A stretch of DNA of 64,000 nucleotides. Source: Gonapodya sp. JEL0774 (lineage: Eukaryota > Monoblepharomycota > Monoblepharidomycetes > Monoblepharidales > Gonapodyaceae). Below the pieces are notes generated by a model. The model did no database searches and was not told the DNA's origin. It was given only the letters and a program-made list of their open reading frames with translations. Positions 48,240 through 60,600 of this stretch are shown one piece after another (positions within the stretch are counted from its first letter, which is position 1; each line of letters begins with the position of its first letter). The stretch lies in contig JADIIX010000001.1 in assembly GCA_027604505.1 (NCBI GenBank), positions 310,001 to 374,000 on the forward strand. Direction: 5' to 3'. The translations under genes were made by a program, and so were the position numbers.

Positions 48240-50393
48240 ATGCGGCTCGACTCGGTAGTACGATCCGCAGCTGCAGCAGCGTCCAGCGCTGCGCGAACAG
48301 CGGCAACTGCAGGTTCCGGACGATACTCGGCTCCCGCATCGGAACTTCACTTTCCAACAATCGAGTCTACCGTGGGAAACACACCGCTCGTCAGACTTCA
48401 GCGATTAATGCCTACGCCTGCTCTGCGCCCTGATGGGACCTTTGGTGACCCCTCTTCAAACATCGTGCTTGCGAAGCTCGAGGGAAACAATCCTGCTGGT
48501 TCTGTGAAGGATCGTCCTGCTCTCAGTATGATCACGGAGGCTGAAAAAAAGGGAATCATTAAGCCCGGTGACACGTTGATTGAGGCTACGAGCGGGAATA
48601 CGGGAATTGCGCTTGGTATGTTGCACCTCTCAAGGAATGTTGATTCGTCTCAGATCCGAGGGCGCGCTGATGTGTGCACCGATTTCGGATGGAATCTTCA
48701 ACCACTTGGTGGAATGTGCGCGCTCTCCTCCTCGTTACAAAGGGTACCCTGAAGCAGATGTGTTCTCAAACGGCTGACCTCTTCGTAATCTGCCCCTTCT
48801 TCAGCAATGGCTGCCGCTATAAAGGGTTATAAGCTCACCCTTATAATGCCCTCGAATCAATCAGCTGAACGGCGAGCCGCTATGGCTGCTTACGGAGCGA
48901 AGTTCATCGACGCTCCACCAGGCGCGATGGAAATCGCCCGTGACATGGCCGCCGACATGGCACGACGCGGTCTTGGCGTCGTACTCGACCAATTTGCGAA
49001 TCCGGACAACCCACTTGCCCATATTCGTACCACCGGGCCAGAGCTGTGGGAGCAGACGGGGGGACGGATAACACACTTTGTCTCAAGTATGGGGACGACG
49101 GGCACAGCAATGGGGACCGGACAGTATCTGCGGCAAATGAACCCGAATGTGCAAATTGTGGGCTTGCAGCCCACCGAGGGAAGTGCTATTGCGGGGATAC
49201 GGAGGTGGCAACCGGAGTACCTGGTAAGCAATCACTCTGAAGTGTGCATGACGATCCTTTGCATTCAGTATGACGTCTTGGCTTTGGAGAATCGAAGCGT
49301 TAGAAGCAGGGCTGGTGGGATCTCGATTTCATGCGCTGATCCCTGCTAAGACGCATTGGAGTTAAGGGTCTGCAGAGAAGTCCCTCTGTCATGCTGATAA
49401 TGCTGTGGCGAACCGCTGTGTGAGGAGTGAGGATTTGCAGGGACAGGGCTTTGTGTATCTTGTACATCCACTCAATCCCCGTTCCCCCCACCCACTGTTT
49501 ACGATTTTTCTATTCCCGACCACTTCCTTCCCAGCCAAAAATTTTTGATCGGTCTCGTCTCGATTATGTTCTCGACATTGACCAACGGGAAGCTGAGGAG
49601 ACCATGCGCGCAATGTCTCGTAGTGAAGGGATCTTTGCTGGAGTCTCGTCCGGAGGTTGTGTTTCAGCGGCGCTGAGAGTCTCGGCAATGGAACGGAATG
49701 CAGTCATTGTGTGTATTGTGTGTGACAGGGGTGATCGGTGGGTGTTGCTACTGCCACACTGAGGGCTTGGCTGCATCTCAATTCTTGTGTCAACATCACT
49801 TGTTCGACTTTCTCCAACTCCTGATTTTCCCATCCCCTCATCAAAGATATCTCTCCACCGGCCTCTTTGACCACTCAGCTAGCTCCTCGGACCCTCTCCC
49901 TATTCCCTACCAGCAGCTTCCCTCTGCCACCGCCCGGCTCATGGCATACCCAGCCCCTCACTATATCCTCTTTACTGCATCTCCTGACCCGACCCGTCCA
50001 GACGGGCTGGAGTGGTGCCCGGATGTGCGGCGTGCGGCACCAGCAGTGAGGAAATTGGTGGCTCAGAGGGGCGGTACATTGTTGGAGGTGATGGTTGGCC
50101 AGAAAGCCGAATGGAAGGACAGCAGACATCCGCTAAGACAGAGCGGGTGGGGTGTGGAGATCAATGGAGTACCCACTCTGGTTCGGTGGAGATCAAGTCG
50201 ACCAGGACAGGAGAGGTGGGGGAGGAGTATAGGTGAGCTATTGGCGCAACCATAGTACGTGTGATTACTGACAGTAAAACAAACCGAATGAATTGTTTCG
50301 AATTCAGGGAAACAACTCGAAGGGCTCGGCAGCGATGCAGAGGCGGAGCGACTGGTAGCAGCATTTATGGACGAAACTGCCATTGACGAATAG
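48240..50393 (+). CDS. Cysteine synthase (CysM-like) fused to TXNDC17-like thioredoxin domain
   Basis: The start ATG 48240 gives a possible mitochondrial presequence (MRLDSVVRSAAAAASSAART). The PLP enzyme follows: STVGNTPLVRLQRL, LEGNNPAGSVKDRPA (PLP Lys), EATSGNTGIALG, MPSNQSAERRAAMAAYGA, SSMGTTGTAMGTGQYL, GLQPTEGSAIAGI, FAGVSSGGCVSAAL and CDRGDRYLSTGLFD. These are typical of O-acetylserine sulfhydrylase B. In the same frame, after a linker of about 33 residues, comes a TXNDC17-like domain: HYILFTASPDPTRPDGLEW then CPDV, VGQKAEWKD, and NGVPTLVRW. It has CPDV instead of CPDC, so the second redox Cys is missing. The last exon (50308-50393) ends MDETAIDE. No stop separates the two domains and only about 70 bases lie between them, so one fused protein is likely. 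Two genes cannot be fully excluded. Confidence 0.8.
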
Positions 50394-50532
50394 TGGTTCG
50401 TACCGGCAAGTGGCGTGGGGTGGGAGTCCGGTAGGGGAGTCGACATTTTGTATTGAAAAAGTAATGTATAGACCATGTATTAGATCTGGACTCCGTAATC
50501 CGTGATTCAAGTTCATGCGTGATCACTGGCTA

Positions 50533-53308
50533 TTATAATGCAGATTCGTACACAATTCCAAAGCTCGTGACCCAGCCATGCTCCCCTTTCGTACCCCAAA
50601 TTCCAACAACAGTGCACCCTTCAGGTGGTGCCACCTCCACTTCACCACCACCTAGACCCCCAGCCCATGGAGACTCCGTCCCCGAATCGGTCACACATGT
50701 AATACCATCCAGCCACGCACCCGCTCTACCTCTGAACCTCGCGACACGATCCCCGGGTGCGAGGCGGATCACCTTCGGGTGCGAATGAACAGGGCTTGCC
50801 AACCGATGGACCGTCACTTGCGGTGAACCCGCTCCTTCAACCCATTCCTCGACGACCACTTCAAATCCATCCACAAAAGCGCCACCATGAACTCGCACTT
50901 CACTTACTGCACGGTTCACGATTACATTGTCAGCTCGCCTTTCCTTGCCCCATGTCACCGAAAATTCTTCACCCCCTCCGTTGCCAACGGGGGACGAACG
51001 GAACCTAGCAGGCAATTCCGGTGACGCGAAACGAACCACTGCGCGATTATGGGAGGCCGCTATATCACGGATCAGCACGCTCCCACCGCCGACACCAACC
51101 AGTTCTAGGGTGAGATCGGGGCGCGTGCCTATGCCGCTTTCCCACAGCGGAGACCTGGATCGGAGCACATCACGGATATCAAGCACAGCGCTCGTCGGTG
51201 CAAGAGGCGTGAACGGGAACTCGATGTGGTGAACGTAGGCTTCGGTCGCCGCCTCTGTGAATGTGGCGAGGAGGAGACCAGAAGGGCAGGATGCAAGGAA
51301 GGTGTAGGGGCCGGAAAGCGGGTAAAGCGTAGGAGCTTGCGCTTTGACAAAGGGAGGAGGCCGGACGGGGTCAGTCGGAAGGGCGAAGCACTGTGCAGAG
51401 GAGGAGGCGATTTAGAAGGGTCGTGCGCAGGAGGTGGTCCCCAAAGCGCATGAGCCTTAACCACCTCGCTACCCCTAAATCGTACAAGGTCAACTCTCGC
51501 CCACTTCATACCGCGTTCTCTTGCAGCCGTGATCGGCCAAGTCTCCTCGGGCACCGATCTGGCGAAAGGTGCAAAGGCCCTGGCCAGATCATTGTAGCCT
51601 CGAGCCATGATTCCTTTTCATTAAGGCATTACGAACTAAGATCAATGCTTCGACGCAAGCTTCTTGAGCACCCTCTACTCACCTTCTCCGCTGTGACCGA
51701 GACCCAGTGCGTGCCCCGCTTCGTGTAGAGTAGCGCCTGAACCTACGCCCCACGCTCTCCATCTTTCCTTGCACTCTCCGTTATCGTCTGCAGTACCACC
51801 CAGTTCCCTCGCATCCCATGCGCACTCTGCAACCTCTGAAATGACAGCAGGGTACGAATGCAAAAGGTGAGATCCAAATACGCCCAGGCGCACCTGCCCC
51901 GTTCCGCCACCAAGAGCGGTATGACCGAGAATGGTAGTTGGTGGCGAGTGCAGAGAGTCAATGAGGAGGGTGGAGTGGTATGTTGTGGGGAAGTTGACGG
52001 CCGGCGCGTTGGGTTTGCCAGCAGACGGCAATGGTTTAGAGATAGTGTCAGGGACATGCGAGATCCCAGTGCGATTCGGTGCGATGGTCGATGTCGCGGG
52101 GTGCGCGCTGAGAGCCTCCGTTAATGTAGCAGTCCAATTAGGTGCTGTCGCTGTTGGGGTTGTGGATGGTGCGACGTGTAATCCTGCTGCTTCGAGTGCT
52201 TGCATGGCAACGTCAAAAAGGCTATCAGGAAAGCCTGCACCTGTGGCGTCGAGTGCACCAGAGGCGCGTTGTTGGGCGAGGTTCGGTGTACGGATGGTGG
52301 AGAGAGGGTAGCGTGAGCGGAGGAGACGGACTGGGGGGTTGAAAGGGCCTTATGCAAATTTAAAGAGGGGCTTGTGAGCAAAGAAAAAGCAGAATCACCA
52401 AACTCAGAAGATGCAATAACATTGTCGACCATGGCCTTTCTGGTTCATCAACATGCCTGAGCACCAAGCAGGTTGGTGAATCAGCCGTCGATACACTATT
52501 AAGAGTGTCCATCACGTGAGCAACTTTGGTAAATGATTTGAGGCTCGAATCGACGAGTGGTCACTACGGTGCCTGACACTGATCATCCTCCACACAACCC
52601 TCACTGTCAAGGATGACCGCGCCCACCCACCTCATTTGCACAACTCACCGTCTGCAGTATCTTCCTCAAGCCTAAAAGTTCTTCTTCCAAATCCCGCTCT
52701 GTACATGGCCTCTGCAGTGAATGCTTGCCAAAGGTAGGCGCCCTGTGTTTAAAATGTAAAGTGGGAAAAGTCCAAAAATGAAAGCCCAAGCTTGCTGAGC
52801 ACCTTTAAATACGTACCATCCGGTGCCTCTTCTGGGCCTCTATGATGCCATTTCTACCCGCTCGTTCACCAGGCTCTGCCCACTGGGGTATATCGAACAC
52901 AAGCTTCGAATCTGATGCTGCGACGATGGAGAGTTGAAGCGGGGGATTGGCTCGAGGTACTTCCATGTGAATTGAAAGTGATGCGATCGCCGATTTCTGA
53001 CCGGATCCGTGAGGCGGGTCATATCTGACCAGGATCTCGTTGACACCCTCTGCAAGCCAAATGAGAGCTTTGAAGAGACCACCAACGATGGGGAAGGACC
53101 CGACGAAATCAGGAAGCCCATCCGGGAGAGAACGATTTACACACGTAGCGAAATGCACGGTGGGTAGAGGAAGTGGATTTGGGCTCCTCAAGACCGGAGC
53201 GCTACTGCCACTGTCGGCAATCCATGGACGGACGGTGGCATGGACAAGAAGGAGCCGCTGATAAACACGTTCGCCATCGACAATATTTTCGAATTGGATT
53301 GTCCCCAT
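50533..53308 (-). CDS. Metallopeptidase (fungal HExxHxxGxxH family) with jacalin-like C-terminal domain
   Basis: The start at 53308 gives MGTIQFENIVDGERVYQRLL, then NEILVRYDPPHGSG. AYLWQAFTAEAMYRAGFGRR lies near 52735-52680. Further exons include FGSHLLHSYPAVISEVAECA (about 51870) and the zinc motif LHEAGHALGLGH (near 51700), followed by IMARGYNDLARAF (about 51607). The C-terminal exon (51186-50533) is a beta-rich jacalin-type domain with GGGSVLIRDI and, near the end, SPWAGGLGGGEVEVAPPEG then VVGIWGTKG. This matches the fungal putative peptidase family that couples a metzincin-type domain with a lectin fold. There is no signal peptide, so it may be cytosolic or leaderless-secreted. Substrate unknown. 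Exon edges in the middle are approximate. Confidence 0.78.
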
Positions 53309-53652
53309 TTTGAGAGAGTGTCAACCCAAATCTGGTTCCACCCAGACTCGGCAACATGTAATATATGTACAAGACGTGACTGACCAAAAGTCGCAACTCT
53401 ATAAATGTTTTTGATTGCACGATAAAATTCTCGTAGTACCTTTGGAGCATCATCGATGTTGAAGAGTAATGGCAACAGCCGCACTCATGATCTGACCCAC
53501 AGGTTGTTGCCCGTTTATGTTCAGTTCAACAAAGTTGTTCTCAACAACCTCAAATATTTCCGCATAGTCGAGGGAGAGTTTGGTGCTGCTATTTCACGTT
53601 CGCTTCAAGGAAAGTGAAAGGCTCCTGGGAGGAGCGGGAAGTTTGTTTTCTG
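53309..53652. promoter_or_regulatory. Divergent promoter region, metallopeptidase / SFI1-like gene
   Basis: About 345 bases between diverging starts; no motif is claimed and no RNA gene was seen. Confidence 0.35.
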
Positions 53653-56600
53653 ATGCAGCACAGTTCGACCACCACACTCGAAGGAGAACGCAACAAAAGT
53701 ACGGTACCCTCTGCTTCGTTATCATCAAAGCGCAATGAATCTCCCGACCGTAATCGAGGCGGCGCGGGAACGCAAGAAACTGCTGGGCGGGGGACAGTTC
53801 CTCCAGAGAACACAAGAAATGGAAGGAATTCTGAGCAATTCCAACGAAAAGATGCGAAGGCATTGTCGAAGTCGCTGGATGGAGTGTCTGTCGACGGGTC
53901 GAGCCACTCAGCGTCGTCTGCTGCTAAGCGGAAACTGCTTACAACTGTCTCCTCGCGCTTTCTATCGTCATCTCGAGAGGGGCTTGCTCTCTCAGCCGAA
54001 CCCGAGGAATCGCATTCGTCCTGTCAACCCCCATCGTCTGTGTCCCTAAGGGAAGGGAAAACGGGCCGACTCCCCTGCTCTGGGTCCTCCGCGGTGTCTT
54101 CGAGCCCCCTCAAAATCACATCACCTGTGGCTCCCTCAAAGCGCTCTCTCATTCCCCTCGCATCTTCCCGCTTCTCGCCAAGCCGGGTATCTCTGCCGAT
54201 GATACTTCCTCCAGATACCCGGTCACTGTATCTGCCACAGTCCTCATTCCCATCTCACTACGAGCCATTATCCATTCCTGAGCTCGCTCTGGCTCGCCCG
54301 GCCTTCCGACATTGGTGCCGCTTCACGGTCACAGCCCGTGTCTTCCGCTCAGCAACTGTCCTCCATTCTCAACACCAGCTTCATAGAGCCTTGAACCACT
54401 GGCGACTCCGTACAGCATTGTCCCGTATCGCATGGCGCAACGGTGTCCGTGCGGAGCTACACAGGTCCGCCAAAGACGCCGGACGTTGCTGGAACGCGTG
54501 GAGGGCACATGTTGCGGCAAGGAGGGATCGCAGACTGGAAATTGAGTGTGCGGAGCGTGCGGGTGATTACGGCCCCTACAATCTTGAGGTAACTTGTGTG
54601 GTTGACATTGCCGTTATGCCCGCAAGCGTGCCTGCTTCCCCTCCGCCGAGCCCTTCTCACATGGCACAAGCGCCTTCACTTTCGACACCAAATCTTGCAG
54701 TTGCAATGCACCGCCTCGCTCCATGATTGTACCACTATCCTCCGTCTCATGTTCGCTAGTTGGAGGTTCCAGTTGTCGCGTCTACAGGCGGAGACAGCAG
54801 CAGATCTCGCTGCAGAGCAAAACACTGCGCATTGGATAAAGGAACGAGCCTGGGCGAAATGGAAAGGTCGCGCGTGTGTCAGAGCCCAGGAGCGCCAAGT
54901 GGAAGAGGTCGCCGATGGACATGCAAAGAGGACACTTCAAGCGAAATGCTGGTCTGGTTGGAAGGAATATGTATCTGTACGCAGTTACAAGGAAGAAACA
55001 TACGGTGGGTGGGAGCTGTCATTTGTTGTTGACCCTCGAATCATATGGAGGTTAACTGTCGGTGCAATAGCCTTTGCAATACACCACGATATCCAATCTC
55101 TCCTTCATCGCCTCGTTCGTGATTGGCGTCACCTCACTTTCCGTGCATTGGCGGTGAGGGACGCGGCGCGGTTTGCAGAGTGGTTCGACCGGAAGCACTG
55201 TTTTCGAGAGATGTGGCAGAAGTGGAAACGTCGATTGCAAATAAAAAGAGACAGTATCAAAAAAGAGAAGCGGGCAGATGAGTTTTTGGATGGGACGTGG
55301 AAGGTGGGCATTGGAGTTTCAATAGCACTGGGATCACCATTGAACAGTGAGAAAACGAAAAACACTACAATTCACAGCGAAGAACCTTTTCAATGTGGAG
55401 GGCTAAGATGGATCGTTTTTGGATGGCGGGACGCGCCCACGACCTCAAAGTAAGTCAAGCTCCACTTTCTCCTAGGTGACCTACCTCTAGCTCTTCAACA
55501 AATTCAGGTCGCTTCGGTCCTCTTCTCGCGTTGGCTATGGCGCCTCCGAGCACTTGTCGCGGAGAAGGAGCGGGTTGAAATGGGACCTGGGGTGGAAATT
55601 TGGCGAAAGAGGGAGCTGTGTAAGGCGGTGAATCTGTGGAGAGATTATGTCAAATCGAGGAAAGCGAAAGAGGTACGGTTTGTTTCAACGTCGATTTATA
55701 TTTCACACCTCAGCGCCACTGCGCGTCCAGTTTCGTGTCAACTTCGCGGATAACCAGCGTAGATGCTCTGTCCTGATGATCACTTTTCGCCGCTGGATTC
55801 ACCTCGCCCATCTCCGTCTTCGCAGACGTCTCTTGCGCAACCTGAGCCAGACGTACCTCACAGCACGGTTGTTGCGGCAATCATTGGCGGTATGGGTGAG
55901 AGCGCGTGCATGGAAAATAAGGGAAAGAATTCTGGAAGCCCGTGCTGAGTCAACCTGGGAAGACACGGTGAAGAGGAGGGGAATATCGGGCTTGATTTGG
56001 AATGTGGCTGTACGGAAAGCCGACAGAGAGATAGAGGGTGTTGCACTGGCACAAAATGAACGCCGGATTGTGCGAAAAGCCTGGCAGTCGTTTTTGTGGC
56101 ATGTAGAGCGCAGGAGGGAGAAGGAGGAGGACCGCAGTATGGCGTCCATGTGGCGTTACGTGAAGACTCTCGGAAGGGCTTGGCAAATATGGGAGCACAA
56201 AGTGAATGTGATGAAAGTGGAAAGGAAGAAGTTGGAGGTTGCGGAGGAGTTTTGGACGGTGCGAGAAGCGCGGAAGGTGATCGCAGCTTGGAAGGTTGGC
56301 ACCTTCGATACGGTTTAATCCATGGATGGATTCATTTAACCCTAGTTGTCCCTTCGTTCAGGGATTTGCTCGTTCTCGATCCCTTGCCCGTTTATCTTTC
56401 ACAAGCTTGTCTTTGTCGCGCACACTCTGCCTGCGCAAATTTTGCTTTGGTGTTTGGCGCCGAGCTGCGCTTGAGCGCGTGCTGGTGAAGAGGACTGTAG
56501 AAATGGAAGTCAAGCGAAGAGAGGTAGAGAGGATGGTCGCTGCTTTTGTCAGCTGGATGAGTTGGGCGCGATCGAAAAAGGAGGCTCGGAAAGGAGAGGA

Positions 56601-57550
56601 TGATCGCGTGGAGACCCTACGAAACGAGTTGAGGAACAGTAAGTCAAATCAATAAGCGACTTGATGTGCTACTCTTTCAGTTGATTTCACACCCCTAAAA
56701 CGGACCTTCAGCCAAATTACGTCGTCACTTCGATTCCTTGCTCCGTCTCCACCAACTGAAACTTCTATCTGACCGCCGTACCAATCTTGCGCATTCATTT
56801 CGATATAATTCTCTGTGTGCGCGTGCGATTGCAGTATGGCGCCGTGTTGCCAGCCACCGACTGTGGACCACTTCCAACGAGAGGATGGCAGAGAACCTTC
56901 GCATCGCAACCCTTGTGTGCAGGACATTCGCAAAATGGCGTGCTCGACGAGAAAGCTGGCAGGCTGTCAGTTTTCAGTCCACTGTGCTACCTCTGGTCCA
57001 CTGGTCAAGGTCGGTCACACGTCGCGCTTTCGATGGTTGGAATGAGTACGTCCAAAGAAAGGTGGCCACGAGGAGCAGGTGTGTCGCAATGCTGGAATGG
57101 AGGAAAGAAAGGATCGTTCGGCGAGGGGTTGTGAAGTGGCTGGAGGAAGCAGACAGATTGAGAACGGAAAGGGACCAGCTCGTACTACGATGTTCCTCGG
57201 AGTGGAATTTAGACCACGTACGGCTCGCAAGAAAGTATGCGTTGTACTGGAAGGCCATTGCTCTTGGGCGTCCGCTCCATAGCACTGGCTTTGCAAAATT
57301 GGACAGCTCACATTTCGGGACACCGGGCCGAACAGCAGATCCAAGTCTGCCGCATCCAAGACGGCCAGAGATTGATGTGAAGACTCTTGCACTGGTGGTT
57401 TCTCGTGAAAGTCACGGTACATCTGCGAAAAGTGCTCTAGGATCGGGCGGGGGATCAAGTAGCTACTCCTCATCTCAAGCAAACGATGTTGCAACACCAA
57501 AAGCTACAAAAGCTACACTTCCGATCCCGCGGAGACTAATTGATTTCTAA
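53653..57550 (+). CDS. SFI1-like centrin-binding repeat protein
   Basis: The start ATG 53653 is preceded in frame only by a non-ATG extension. The first about 200 residues are S/T/P-rich and disordered. The rest, over several exons to stop TAA 57548-57550, is a long array of helical repeats of about 23-35 residues with the SFI1 pattern A-x-x-x-L/F-x-x-W: FRHWCRFTVTARVFR, LHRALNHWRLRTALSR, AKDAGRCWNAWRAHVA, LRRALLTWHKRLHF, KCWSGWKEYV, CFREMWQKWKRRLQ, LLRQSLAVWVRARAW, LGRAWQIWEHKV, AIAVWRRVASHRLW and RRAFDGWNEYVQRK. SFI1 binds one centrin per repeat and forms filaments at spindle pole bodies, centrosomes or basal bodies. The C-terminal tail is S/G-rich. Similar W/L repeats occur only in this class, so the call is good, but orthology is inferred. 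Confidence 0.75.
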
Positions 57551-57629
57551 AATGATAATCTAATCCATTTATCCCGTTTCACGGTATTTATTATGTTGTG
57601 TTCAAAATTCACGGCATGCTCCCATCATA
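57551..57629. other. Short convergent gap between SFI1-like and UBR1-like genes
   Basis: Only about 80 bases separate the two converging stop codons, so the 3' untranslated regions and polyadenylation sites of the two genes probably overlap. Confidence 0.5.
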
Positions 57630-60600
57630 TCAAAAACGGTCCCATCCACCCATATCCCAAATCTGAAGAAATTGAGTGAAACTGTTAGGCCAAACCGCAG
57701 CAAAACATGCCAAAGACGGAAACGTGCCTGCTCAATTTTTCGTGCCACAAAACTCGGCAATCCGTGCGTGAGGTACAGTTTCCGAAGATCTGCAAGGCGC
57801 TTCTGACTGAGGAAAAGAGGTCGACCACGCCTTCATTGTCAAACATTTTGCGAGGGAAGCATCAATCCCCAACATGTCCAGAAACCAACATGAAAGAGCT
57901 TACTTGAGACCAAAATCGGACTCTCCGTGGGAATCCAGGTATGGCAGTGGATAGTAGCTACCCTTGGTACCATTCAAGAGAAGGCATGCACCCTTCTTTA
58001 TTAGCAAGTAAGCCCCCACGTTGAATCCGCACCTATGATTCGAAGGTCAATGTTCTGTACATTGTGAGTGTGACGAAATATAACACTCACAATTTCATGT
58101 GCATTGAACACTCCCCACAGCGCTCAGTCATGCAACACATACTAGATGCACACACCATCATTCCGCACAACAAACACAAAGCAGGGTTGGCTGGGGATGT
58201 CTTGCAAGAGAGGCAGCGCCTGCTCATGCTCTCCTGAACGAGTTCATCCAAACGTGAAGGCAGTGGAGTGAGCTGGAGTGCCAATGGGTCGAGGACAGGA
58301 ACACGGAATGCCGGCTCGCGAACTTGACAAGCGAAATACGGTGACACAAGTACAGAGGCAACGATCCCCGATGGCAAGTTTCGAGCTTTTTGAGAAGAGA
58401 ACTCATTAAGCTCACTGATCCATCCGGTGATGAGAGGCGAGAGAAACGGGTCGGTAACATAAACCGAAGGTGTGATGATGTCGGAAAGTACGGACAGCTT
58501 GAGGTAGCCTCTAAGGCGTTCATACTCTGATTTGCCTTGCGTGGATCCTGATGGAGGCGTCATATCAAATCGAGAATGTAACAGCAATGCAGCCGATCTC
58601 ATATAAGGAAGCAACAACGTGGGAATCATTCTGTTCAGGATTTCGGGATCCAGTTTCCCCATAACGTCAGTGACTTCTGACGATGAGGCGCCAAGCTTCT
58701 CCAAAATCCAATTCATGAATTGCACAATGACAGGGAATTCGGTCATTGCTCGAAGCACACTTTCGTTGGACTCGCCATCCTTCGAAGCCCCACCTACAAA
58801 ACCTGATGACCTGATCAACATTTGAAGATCACTGTTGTTCCTGAACGTTGCTTCCCCGCGTTTCAAAGAGTCCGCAACGAAGAGAAAGATTCGAACAATT
58901 TCAAAGAGATAGAAGATGCGAAGCCAGTTCCAAACATTCCCCATATCTGAAGGCGCCAACGTTGGTGCAACAGTCATGACCATTCTCGTAAGGTGGCAGA
59001 AAGAGTTGCCGAGAAGCAACGGGATCGATTTGATCGCACTGAGAGACTTAGAATGCGCATCGCCCTCAAAGAATGTCCCCGGAATCTGTTCAACTTCTGG
59101 CGATGCACCAATTGCCTGTGGGTCAGTGGACTGAGGGTTTTGCAATAGATTTTCGTGAACTTTGCTAGATCTCCTGTCAAAGCCGTGGAACAATTGGTTG
59201 AGAAATTCTTGCGAGGAACGCCTCGTTTCACTCTCCGCTTCAGGTACTTGCAACGCCATACTTGAATGAGTGAATACTGTCTGGGAAAGCACTCTCAAAA
59301 AGGCAAGGTTCGGGAGGGATTCCAGAAATACGAATGGTGGTGATGCCTCAACTGGCCCCGAGTCCCCTTTTCTGGCGGCCACTTCCGTACCCTGGATCGT
59401 ATACGAAAACGCCTCCCATAGCAACTGGAGCTCCAAAAAGCTTTCGTTCTGAGTGGACGTAGGGACCGCGTCCCTTTTGAGTGACTTAAGGACTCCCACC
59501 ACCCTCGAGTCATAAATCTTCCGCACTCGCTCATAATTGTCATGAGCTTGAGGTCCACCAGCTTCTGAGTGAATTGAATTTCGACGCCACATCGCCGGCA
59601 TCATATTCCCCAGCGCTTGACGGAAGCTCGCGACTATTGAAGACCTTCGCCCAACCAAGACAGTGGGAGACCTTTCATCCGAATCGTCCAAAGCATTTAA
59701 TGATCCTGTTGCCGAGAGGAAAGGCGATACCAGAGGAGATATTTCCGCTGCCTGTGACGAAGTCGGTGCCGCATCTGAGGTTGTATTCACCTTGTCCTGG
59801 TTGCGCACGATATTGGAAACCCAAGCAGACAACACCGACACGGCTTTTGCTGATTCTGTCAATTCGTCTGATACTACGTGGTCCGCTACGCCAATTTTCT
59901 CGATCTTCGAAGTCCAGAGAATCGGAACAAGCATGTTACCCAGGCTTTTGCACAGGGGACAAAGGTATTCGTTTTTCTCGAGAATTTCCGGTTGGAATCT
60001 TGGGGTTGGAAGCTCCGATTCTCTTCGATGCCGAGCCGCGACACTCGCCACATATGAGTCAAAACAGCGAAAATGCATCAAATGTCCGCACGTCGAGACA
60101 TGTATGCCATGCGTTGGTACTCCCTTTGTATGAGGAAGTGGCTCAGGAGCATACTTTCGCTGACATTGCGCGGGATCTGGAACATCTAAAGAATCCGGAT
60201 TAGTAACCACAGCCGCCAAAGTGTCCCAGTCCGAGAGATTTGCAGAGCGAACAATTGCAGAAATCTGCGCGAGTCCGAGCATGCCATAAAGATCTCCTTC
60301 GTCGTTCGCGGGTTCCTCAAAAAATAATCACGAGGTCTCAATGAGAACAAAATAGCAAGCTCACAGACGGATTGGGAACAGTCACCTGACAGACAATGCA
60401 GTCCCCCTTTGGGAACTCCCACACCTTTGTTTGTTCGTCTGTTTGTTCGTGCTCGATTCCATCTGTTTGCATATCATCGCGATTCTCATCTTCCTCGGAG
60501 GGATCTCCAACGCGAGCCAAATCGTGCGCATGCTTCTGAATAAAGTTATTCTGTTGCTGCTTGAGTTGGGCCATGATAGCAGCTTGACGAGCCTTTGATG

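Noticed and set aside
59574-60203. Plus-strand open frame of 209 codons
   Set aside because: It is antisense to the UBR1-like RING exon and shows no domain.
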